Below are positions 32,919 to 44,900 of a stretch of 64,000 bases of DNA, piece by piece. Source of the stretch: Plazaster borealis (taxonomy: Eukaryota; Echinodermata; Asteroidea; Forcipulatida; Labidiasteridae). The DNA lies in contig CM037474.1 of NCBI GenBank assembly GCA_021014325.1, positions 5,807,130 to 5,871,129 of the forward strand, in the 5' to 3' direction. The notes beneath the pieces are model-generated. The model worked only from the letters and a program-made list of their open reading frames with translations. It searched no databases and was not told the origin of the DNA. The position numbers and the translations under genes are program-made. Position 1 is the stretch's first letter, and the number at the start of each line of letters is the position of its first letter.

Positions 32919-35900
32919 GTATGTTTTGAGTTGACTCATTTTTGTTCAGTCTTGTCTTTTTATTTCCTATTCTGATTTACTGTCATTGTCCATTGTCTGA
33001 ATTGCAAATGAGAAGTCAAAATTGTTCATGCCTACGGGATACAGCCATAAAAGCATGTATAGAGAAAGGACCCACCGCTCTATGACAGGTGTATGACATA
33101 ACCATGGAGGAATAAGACCACATGATTGATATAACCACGGAGAGAAAGGATATTCCTTCCTCCATAGCCGGGGGGGGGGGGGGAGGGGGTCAGGGATGGG
33201 GTAGGCTGGTGTAGCATCACAAATATTCGCGCAGGTACCTTTCCGACGCATATTATTTTGTTTACAATACGCAGTGACTGAATTTTTTTTATTTCATGAA
33301 AGTATAAAGCCTCATAAACAATTTCCTGCGAAGATGTGGAAAATCAAAGCCTTTCTGGTAAGATTTTAGATAAACTACAAATGTAGTATACAATCTTACC
33401 TTTTTAGACTAAATACAAAACATAGCTAGATAAGATGGTCGATTAAAAAAAAAAACACTGAAAGTTAAGACCACGTGATTTTCATTTAACAACAGATTAT
33501 AATCCTTTTTCAGAAATTACGAATTGTTTGCATTTAACTGGACGCGGGGCTTACCAACTTTGTGATAACAGCGCAGAGTCCATCCCACACGCCAACCCCA
33601 CCACCCCTTCCCGTAAATAATTATCACTGAAATTCTCCTCTCAGGTGGGCTTTGACATCAGACAATTAAAATTAAAGCTAAAAGTTGTTCTTGATTCTGT
33701 TAATCAAGTCAAAATTCAATTTCAATTCTTTTGTGCGCGAATAATGGGGATACGAGGATACACAAATTTGACATTTTGTCTAGCCAGCTAAAGCTAGGTA
33801 AAATTTTTAAGAAAAGTGTGCATGCTACGGGCTAAGTAAGTTAGTTAGATAGTAAACACCACTTCTCAACTTGCCCTGCCCTGTGGGCTAAACTTTCTGA
33901 CTGTGCAACCTAGGCTACTTGGTTTGCTCGTAATATTATTTAAATAATTAATACTTAATAGGGCCTATTTCTTCCTTGCAGGGTGTGAATAAAACAAAGA
34001 ATTAGCTGTTGCAAACTGCTTTAACAACCAAGCAAAAGGACAGAATAATTTATAAATTAAAAAATTGGTAAAGTGGCCCGACGTTTCGACCACAGCAAAT
34101 GAGAATCTTTCTTGAATTGTTGAAGGCTAAAAATGAAAATACAACACACACATTAAAACAGATATAGGCCTACTGACAGTGATGTAAACAAAAGCAGTCA
34201 AGTTTTATTTTTGAGTGTAACTTCATTTGACCATTATAAACAAAGTAGTTGTGAGAGGTAACTAAAATAAATATTAAGCTTGCGGGTACAACCATGTGTA
34301 AAAACTCGTTTGTGGGAGTGTTGGCTCTGAAAAAGAGCCGGTGATGGGGTCTCGACGTTTCGAACAGTATACTCTGCTCGTCTTCAGCAAGTTTACTATT
34401 TATTTTAGTTACCTTTTATTTGTCCACACCATGCAAAGCTTCAAACAACACTTAAAGTAGTTGTGATTGCTAATTACTACATCAGAAAGATACAATGACA
34501 ATAAAAAAGATCTTTTCTACTAAAATTTCCTGGAGGAAAGTAACATGCACAGTTTACTATTACTATTAGCCCAGTGGGCTACTTTACAAAAATCTTAAGC
34601 GCAAGGCCTGCATGCCATATTGTGATTTGAACTAAGTTTATTCTCATGTTTTTCTTTTTACAGGGGACCTCCTAGATGACGCCATTGCCAATATTGAAGG
34701 GTATAGTTCATACTTCAGCTTCTCAAGGAAACGTTCAGGATACTCCGGTAAGTTGCCTTATCATGTCTACATCATACATGGATGCCTCGGTCTGCTTAAA
34801 GGTAGAGTCATAGATTGGTAACTACTCCAAAAATTAATGTACATAAAAACTTACTTGGTAAGGAGCAGTTAATAGTAAAAACTATTTTGAGAATTGATTC
34901 CCTTCAAAGTAATATGGTTTGGATAGTTTTTCACCCAAAAACATTTGAGTCTGATAAACGATTCATGCTTGAATCTGATAAAGGATTCATGCATGAATCC
35001 TTTCTCAGATTTCTGAGGCTTGGTGTGAATGCTGCGGACAGAGATGTTGGTACCCACTGTCACCTTGCTAAACGTGGACGGTTTTGACATTCTTGTGAAA
35101 ATACAGTGACAGTTTTTGGCTGTTTTCTCAATTAAAGAAGGCCTAGACACTTTATTCAGCTGAAATTGTCACAGGTGACTTTTATTGTATCTTTCTTCAT
35201 AATTTTGCCAGCATTACGTTGACAAAAACCAATCTATGACCCTACCTTTAAGTCAGTGTGCGTCACATACCGGAAGGTTTTTACTAGATGTGCCACTTCT
35301 CCAGTCATTTGCTTGAGTTTTGCCACTGAAGCATACCATAAACACCCTTAACATAGTACAAAAGAAATGATCTTCATTTTTTTAGGCATCAAAGAGTAAA
35401 CATTTCTATTTATAGGATCATTTCAATTCAAACCTGTAATTTGTTGATTTGTTAATGTTGTTATTATCTTTGTCTTGATAAACTAAGGGAATAAACGAGT
35501 GGTGACAGGGGTCATAAACGGCAGTTTAAGACCAGCGCAGTCGTGGCCATGCGATAGCCTAAAGGACCGAGCTAAAGGCGAGGCCATTTATTGCTAGGCC
35601 AAGACCCTAACACTAAAAGGTCTTAAATGGCCATTTAAGACCAAGTCACTACTCTCGTATTTCCATTCATAAATGCAAAATCTGTAAAACTTTTCTGTTT
35701 GAATTTGTCACGTCCTCGGGCTCCACTTTGCGAGGAGTCGCATTGCATGTGATGCTCAATGCAAGTGCGTACGTGTGTGTACAAATACTGGGGTAATAGC
35801 CTTCACACATGTACATTGAGTAAGTTGAATGATTGTGTGACCCGTAAGCTTGCATGCCAACACGTGTATTTCTATGAGTGCCGAATAGCATTAGCCAACC

Positions 35901-38900
35901 GGTCTTAAACAGCTCCAGTTGTGTCTTTAAAATCAGCTGTTTAATACCAGGGTCCAATTTCATTGAGCAGCTTTTAAAGCACAACAAAATTATGCTTACC
36001 AGAATAAGAAAACCAGCCAAATTACCATTCCATGTGTATGATTTGTGAGTGGTGTCCTGCTTGTTTATGCTAAGCAGAAATATTTGCTGTTTACACGTAT
36101 ATGCAGTTCTACGAAATTGGGCCCAGGTAAACATGGTCATGTGACCACCTTTAAACCAATAGGACTGCGTAAACTGTCTGGGGTATTTATGCATTATTAT
36201 TCAATCTTATTTCACTTTAATGTTTGTGTGAAGGAGTTGCCACTTATTGCCGCGACTCTGTCGCTCCTGTGCGTGCTGAGGAAGGACTCACAGGCAGAAT
36301 CGCAAAGGCCAGTGATCATGGTGATCGTGTTGGTTGCTACGGTAGTCACACAGCCTTCACAGATGAAGAACTTCAGTCATTGGACAGTGAGGGGAGGGCA
36401 GTGATGACACAACACCAAATAAGGTCAGCCATTGCGCTTCAAGATTGAAATTTGACATTATGTGCGTTTGTCCTAAGGGATTACTATGTGGAGTGTCTCT
36501 ACAATGTACAAGAATCTTGGCTGGTAGTTTTTTAGAAATAAGACGCACTATTTTCTATCAGGCCTAGAATTACATGGAGGCCACGGAGGCCTTGACCTCC
36601 GTGGCCTTGGTCTTGGCCTTGGTGCCCCTTCAAAAGTTTCCCAAAGATTTCCAATGGAAGTGCCATTTGCAAAATGAAAATGGCCTACCCTCTCAAAGAT
36701 AAAATTTGAGGCCTGGTCTAAATGTATCGTTTATAAAGAATCTCACAGCATAACACCAAGCAATATCACTCACTAACAACATCAACCACCTCACAACGAG
36801 CTATCTACCTGGCCGAAACCAGCACAGACAGTTCAACTGCACATTTAAAAACAACCGAACCTGTTCAAGCTAATAAAAACAACTACATGTATCTTCATTC
36901 CCTTTACAGCGTTCTTCCTTAATAGTGGTATACTGGTCAAATGCTAGTTAAAACACCTGAGGTCCAGCCAAAATTCTCTTCACAGGGTCCAGCTGGCTTG
37001 TTCAGTGTTGAAAAGCATCCATATTTAATTTGTAATATGGACTGGTAAAGAAAGCTGACGGACTAGTGAAATGACAAGCTAACTGGTCCTGCTGGCTAGC
37101 TACTGAAAAAGTTACGGGCAAACCTTGCTTTATCCTTAGACAATCCCTGAGTGGAATCGTTTACCTGACTCCATTAAATGCAAGCCTAACATTAAACGCT
37201 TTCAAGGCCAATCTAGATGCCATAACTTTCTTCCCGTGTGCATTTCAAAATTTGAAGCCAGTTTTCTTGACAGGGTCACCTTCACGGGATGGCCCCACCA
37301 TAGGTGTTTGTGCAGTACAACACTATACAGATATGACAAATGGGGTATCTTATATATGCAGTGCTATTCAGAAATTGCAAAAGTTGAAAGGATTAATTAA
37401 CAGTCATTCCTGTCGGTTGATTTTGAGATTGTCTTTTGCTTGAATCAGTAGCAATAGCCTCACCATTTAGTCAATATTTAATGGGGAAACGTGGACCAAC
37501 ATTTGTCATTAATTCTCTTAATTCAATATCCTGTTTGAATTGTTCTACTCCTACTGCTGCCTTGCTTAACTAATTTAAAAAGACATTTCCTTAATCAATG
37601 CCCCAGAACTCCACCCGTTCATCAATCATAAAACCAATCGGTCAAAATCATAGTTTAGTTGACATTCTACAATTTTGTGATTGTGCGGAGACAGAACAGA
37701 CATATGACTGATGCTGAGGATTGTTGGTTATTATCAAACTTGTTAATTTTGTTTCCTGTCGTTGAAGTCATGATCCATCCGACTGTAGTAATAAATAAAA
37801 GTCCCAGCCTGGGAAAAACCGCTTATCTCTCCTGCATTCAAATTCAACTTTTATTATGGTGCAATTTTAGTTTATTTTGTAGTACAAGCAATCAGAAATG
37901 CTGTTTACGTGTCCTTAAGCCAGATACTTAACCATTATTGCTGCGTCCTTCGGATGGGACGTAAAGCCGTAGGTCCCGTGTGTTGTGTAATACACTTAAA
38001 GAACCCAGTGCACTAAACGAAAAGAGAGTGGGTTTGCCCCAGTGTTCCTGGTTTGATCGGCAGCATATTGCGCCACAGCACCTTGTAAACCAGTACATGG
38101 TGCTATGTAAAGGAATTGGTCTCAATTTCAAAAACGTAGCTCAACAATACCCTGCAGGAAAATAATGAATGTTGAAGCGCCTTGAGCGTCAGTGAGTGAC
38201 GGATATGTAGGCCTACACTTTATAAGAAGCCATTATTATTATTATGTAGAATAGCTTTTAGACAGAGCTGAAATTTAGAAAAGGCCTCAGGAACATGTAC
38301 GAGGAGCACAGTGAGCATTGGCTGTAAACAATTGAAATGCCAGAAATGTTTCTCTCTCTTAGGGATTTTTATAGATGGAGCCCTCTATTGGCAGATATTG
38401 CTTATTGTGGAAGCACTCTTTGCCAGAGGCATTTCCATTCAATTACACTTGACATGATTTACTTCCTTGCTTATAAGGCTTTTATTTTAAACATCAGTCA
38501 AGACTGTGAGGTTGCACAATCATTCCAAGACCTCCTCTGACAAAAAGAGAATGAACAGTTAAGTCACAAAATGTCAAGTGTATCACCTTAAAGAGGGGTT
38601 CAAGGTCAAATTGAGTTTTTTGATGCACTCATCTTCCAAAGTGGGGAAAAAGTTACAGTTTTCTTTTAAACTTCTTGTTAAATCGGTGTAAAATATCATT
38701 TTATTTGTTACTCTTTCAGAGCGAAATTTGAAAAATGGCGTCATCGGATTTCAGGAATGAACTAAAAAATTATCTGTACAAAAACATACAGACCATTATA
38801 TTTAAGTGTGCCGTCATCGAAGCGTATTTGGATTTTGACAACAAACTGCACTTGAAGGGTAAAACGATGGTGCCATTTTGCACCGTTTTAACGTGAGGTT

Positions 38901-41900
38901 AGAGACTTCTAAGTTTACCCCCCATTTTCATGTAGACTATCTACAGTATTGGAAAAAATGAGTGGATCCCGAACCTGACCTTGACCTTGGAGCCCCTCTT
39001 TAACATCACAGAATGTCTGAATCACTCAACTTTTAACATCGCCATATGTTTGAGGTTATTAGAAGAATCAAAGTTGATATTAATCATCTTCCATTTTAAG
39101 TCGCTAGCTGACCTTGTGTTTATTTTTGTTCCTTTGCTTTTGTTTTTGAAGAAATACAGAGGGCGCTCTTCATGATGTTGTTGTCATTAATGTCTACTGC
39201 CCACGAGCAGAGCGGGAGAACAAAGAGCGTATGTGGTACAAACTTCAGTTTTATAACCTTTTGCAGCTCCGAGCAGAAGCTTTGGTTCATGAAGGAAGGT
39301 AACGTAAAAAAAAAAATCACATCAATGAGGTTTGCTCAACTTTCTGGTTGACCTTAACCTTTTGATCTGCAGGTGTTTGAAGGAGTTGTTCCATCAATTC
39401 TCCTACAAAAACAATCTGGTAAATGGCCTTTGCTCGTCTGCAAGAATCTTGTAACCCCAAAAGTGACCTTGTACAGTTATATTATGAGAAAGCTAAGATG
39501 TTGCATTTTTGGGTATGGTTTTAATTTGGTGTTTAATAATTGCTTTCATTTTTAACAGGTTAGCTGGGGATTCAGTATTGAGCAAGGGGTATTTTGTATT
39601 CCTGTTGATAACCACTTTATGATCAATAAATCTGTACTCTTGTGAAGGTCAAGATCACATACTCCAGGCAGATGTTTGCAAACTGCAGCAGTAATTCATG
39701 GCATTCCAGACTAACCTGTTCTAGATGATAACCCCAATTTTCTAAAAAATTATTCTACTAAACAGAAATGTTCTACACTGGGCCTCTTCCCTAGAACCGT
39801 TACAAATTTATGTAATGCAGTTAAAGGTAGGGTCATAGATTGGTTTTTGTCAACGCAACGCTGATTTATAGGCAAAATTATCAAGAAAGATACAATAAAA
39901 GTCACATGTAAAAGTTTAAGCTGAATACAGTGTCTACCTGCTGATAAAACAGCAGAGACTGTCATGGTATTTTCACAATGTCAAAACCATCCACGCTTAG
40001 GGAGGTGACAGCGTGTACCAACCGCATCCCTGGCCGCAGCATTCGCAAACGGACACCAACCGTCAGAAATCTGAGAAAAGATTCATGCATCGATCGTTTC
40101 TCAGATTCAAATGTAATTCGGTGAAAAGTTATCCAAACCATATTACTTCGAAGGGATTACTTTCTCAAAATAGTTTATACTGCCAACAGCTACAGTGCTT
40201 CTGACCCAGTATGTTTTTATGGTCATCAATTTTTTGAGTATTTCCAGTCTATGACTCTACCTTTAAGTCTTCGTATTGCTCTTTTTTGGCATGTATCCTC
40301 AGGCAGTGCATCACTGAAGAGTCACTAGTGAAGACCTATCTGATACTCAAATAATAAACAAACAACCTTTTTCACTGGATTGTTTCCAAGGGACCTTTGT
40401 GGCCCAGTTCGACAATGTACTACAGGCAGTCAATGCCCTTCTGTAATCCAGCCTGCCCTTTCTTACCACCACTCCAGGCATGTCATTATCGTCGGCGACA
40501 TAAACGCATCACACCGAAGGATCGACAACTGTGACCCAAGCCCGGTGAGTAACATCTGGTGTGATTCCCAGTAGATCCAGACTTGTCAACTTTTCCTTCA
40601 AGCCACTCTTCACTATTCAAAACATGTTATCACCTTGAATAGAAGTAGAGAGTAAAAAGTTTTTATCCCCCTCGTGGGGTTAATTTGTATCGGAAACAAA
40701 ACTGTTTTTATTCTTTCCTAAGCAAATTCCAAGAAAATGTTCCCAGGCTATCATAAAAAAGGTCCTTCCTCCCGGATGCTCTGTATCTTTTAAGATCTTT
40801 TTGCTGAAGTTGAAAGTCATAAAGGGAATTGTTAGTTGGCTTATATCATAATTTGTCATTATTGGTGCCATCTGCTGTTTTTACAATGTTCCTATGTTGT
40901 TGGGGGGGGGCGTGTTGATGAGGAAAATGCGAAGTTTTACAACATTGTGTATAATGTTATCACAATATTTATATTTGGAAATGCTAATTATTACTGTGAA
41001 ATCATTTAATTGATCTGTAATGACTTAAATTCATGAACATTTTTCCCCTCACCCCTCAACCCCTTCCCCTCCCCCCTTTTGCAACAGATGTTAATTTTTA
41101 CTGTGAAATCATTTTATTTATCTGTAACGACTTGAATCCAACATTGTTCCACTCTCACCCCACCCCTCCCCCTATTTCTGTGAAATAATTTTATTGATCT
41201 GTAATGACTTGAATCCAACATTGTTCCCCTCTCACCCCACCCCTCCCCCTATTACTGTGAAATCATTTTATTGATCTGTAATGACTTGAATCCAACATTG
41301 TTCCCCTCTCACCCCACCCCTCCCCCTATTTCTGTGAAATCATTTTATTGATCTGTAATGACTTTAATCCAACATTGTTCCACTCTCACCCTACGCCTCC
41401 CCCTATTTCTGTTAAAATATGTTATTGATCTGTAATGCCTTGAATCCAACATTGTTCCCCTCTTACCCCCACCCCTCCCCTATTACTGTGAAATCATGTT
41501 ATTGATCTGTAATGCCTTGAATCCAACATTGTTCCCCTCTCACCCCACCCCTCCCCCTATTACTGTGAAATCATTTTATTGATCTGTAATGACTTGAATC
41601 CAACATTGTTCCCCTCTCACCCCACCCCTCCCCCTATTTCTGTGAAATCATTTTATTGATCTGTAATGACTTGAATCCAACATTGTTCCCCTCTCACCCA
41701 CCCCTCCCCCATATTACTGTGAAATCATGTTATTGATCTGTAATGACTTGAATCCAACATTGTTCCACTCTCACCCTACGCCTCCCCTATTTCTGTTAAA
41801 ATATGTTATTGATCTGTAATGCCTTGAATCCAACATTGTTCCCCTCTTACCCCCACCCCTCCCCCTATTACTGTGAAATCATTTTATTGATCTGTAATGA

Positions 41901-44900
41901 CTTGAATCCAACATTGTTCCCCTCTCAGCCCACCCCTCCCCCTATTACTGTGAAATCATTTCATTGATCTGTAATGACTTGAATACAATATTGTTCCCCT
42001 CTCACCCCAATCCTTCCCCCATTACTGTGAAATCATTTTATTGATATGTAATGACTTGAATCCAACATTGTTCCATTCTTACCCCACCCCTCCCCCTATT
42101 ACTGTGAAATCATTTCATTGATCTGTAATGACTTGAATCCAACATTGTTCCCCTCACACCCCACCCCTCCCCCATTACTGTGAAATCATTTTATTGATTT
42201 GTAATGACTTGAATCCAACATTGTTCCACTCTCACCCTACGCCTCCCCCTATTTCTGTTAAAATATGTTATTGATCTGTAATGCCTTGAATCCAACATTG
42301 TTCCCCTCTTACCCCCACCCCTCCCCCTATAACTGTGAAATCATTTAATTTATCTGTAATGACTTGAATCCAACATTGTTCCCCTCTCACCCCACCCCTC
42401 CCCTATTACTGTGAATCATTTTATTGATCTGTAATGACTTGAATACAATATTGTTCCCCTCTCACCCCAATCCTTCCCCCTATTACTGTGAAATCATTTT
42501 ATTGATATGTAATGACTTGAATCCAACATTGTTCCCCTCACACCCCACCCCTCCCCCATTACTGTGAAATCATTTTATTGATCTGTAATGACTTGAATCC
42601 AACATTGTTCCACTCTCACCCTACGCCTCCCCCTATTTCTGTTAAAATATGTTATTGATCTGTAATGCCTTGAACCCCTCTCAGCCCACCCCTCCCCCAT
42701 CTACTGTGAAATCATTATATGACTTGAATCCAACAATGTTCCCCTCTCACCGTTCCCCTCTCACCCCACCCCTCCCCTATTAATGTAAAATCATTTTATT
42801 GATCTGTAATGACTTGAATTCGACATTGTTTCCCTCTTACCCCATCCCTCCCACTATTACTGTGAAATAACTTTATTGATCTGTAATGACTTGAATCCAA
42901 CATTGTTCCCCTCTTACCCCATCCCTCCCGCTATTACTGACTGTAACTGTGAAATCATTTTATTGATCTTTAATGACTTGACTCCAACAATGTTCCCCTC
43001 TCACCCCCATCCCCCCTATTACTGTGAAATCATTGTATTGATCTGTAATGACTTGACTCCAACATTGTTCCCCTCTCACCCCCATCCCTCCCCTATTACT
43101 GTGAAATCATTTTATTGATCTGTAATGACTTAAATCTAATATTGTTCCCCTCTTACCCCACCCCTCCCCTATTACTGTGAGTTTTGTTTTATTGATCTGT
43201 AATGACTTGAGTCAACAACTTTTTCCCCCTCAACCCCTCAACCCCCAACTGCACTATTGAAATGTTAACGGATTAAATGTAATCAAAATGTGCATCATTT
43301 AACTGATTTCTTGTTTATGAAGATAACATCCCTGATTTTTACAGGATATGCACTGCCGGCTTTAATGGCAGGGCTTGAATTTGAGAGAAAAATCCACAAG
43401 ACTGCAGGGCTTGTAGCTCAAAATGTTTACTGGACCAGAAATTGTTGTACAAGACCAGAATCAAAATGAGAACAAACTTCCTGAGTCCTGACAACATGCA
43501 TTTGACTGTTTTTATTTGAACAATTTAGCACTAAGACATAAGAGAAGATTGATCTCATTTGTCTTTTCGGGGTATTAAGTATACTTCATTACTCAATAGA
43601 ATTGACAGGTATTTTCCAGACTCAAGGTCAACATTTGAACATAATTTGTTTCTGTTCAAGATATTACACAGTGAGGTATTGTTATTCAATTAAAAAACCA
43701 CAAGACCTTCGGACTTGTCTGGTCATAAATTTACTGGCCCGACTCTTAAACCACTGGCCTGCGGTCCAATGTCAAATTCAAGCCCTGTTTAATGTTCCCT
43801 TTAAAGGCCTTCCTGTTCAACCCCCTCCCTTCAGAATTGACATCAGCTCTTATAAGTGATTTGATGACATTCTTACACCAACCTAACAACAGAATGACTC
43901 TCAGTTTATCAAAGGGATTTTTTTTCCCTTGGTTTCCTGCTGACATTGATTGATCGCATACAATGAGGGAATTGTAAAACATAACAAAAAACAGCAGATT
44001 GGATTTTCCCTTACACTTTCCTGTAACTCTTGAGGTCATGAACAACTCAAAGTGTAGAGTCTTGGTACAAGAGGAACAGTGGGGCACTCAAGCATGTTAA
44101 ATTCTCTCTGTTCAGTTAGAAAAGACTCTTCCCCATTTTTTGAGGGAAATGTTACACATAAATATAAAAGTTATGGTAAACTAATTGTGTTGTTCCGGTA
44201 CGAAATGTACCAAATCGTCATTGGAAATCAATATATCAGTTTATGATTGAAAATTGATCGTAGACATTTTGAATTCCGACGATGGGTTCTGTGTTATTTA
44301 CCAACAGGGACCAGAGAGCTCTGAACATTGCAGGCCTGGAATAACATGGAGGCCATGGCCTTTGTTGCCCTGGTCTTGGCCTTGGTGCGCCCTTCAGAAG
44401 CTTCCCATATACTTTAACATTTTCCAATGGAAGTGCCCCATGCAAAATGAAAATGGCCTTGCCCTCTCAAAGATGAAATTCCAGGCCTGCATTGAACATA
44501 CAGCTAGCGTTCAGTGAAAAAGAAAAACTAAGTGGTCATAACCCTGATATTGACCCAATTCACCTGACGTCATCATCACACTAATCTTGGAGTCAATGTC
44601 CAAGTGTGTTATACAGTGTAGTGTGCATTTTCTTTGTGATATAGCAATTGCCCGTTAACGAGTTGACTCCCACAATGGCAAGCAAGGCAGCAGTAGCTGC
44701 CCCATTTTGGGAGTAAATGCCCCCTTTGTATTGTACAGTGTAGTTTTTTTGCCTGTTCCTGAGTTGACTTCCATAATGGCGAGTGTGACAGCGTAGCTGC
44801 GCCATTTTGGAAGTAAATTTTCCCTTGTGCTGTACAGTGTAGTGCACATTTTAAGGCGACACGGTTTTTGCCCGTTTCTTCCACAATGGCGTGCGTGAAA

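Noticed and set aside
37252..37443. 63-aa ORF
   Set aside because: Lies at the end of a frameshifted LINE fragment and has no independent support.
40985..43250. Possible CRISPR-like array
   Set aside because: Units are contiguous variants of a single 77-bp repeat without unique spacers, in a eukaryotic intron.
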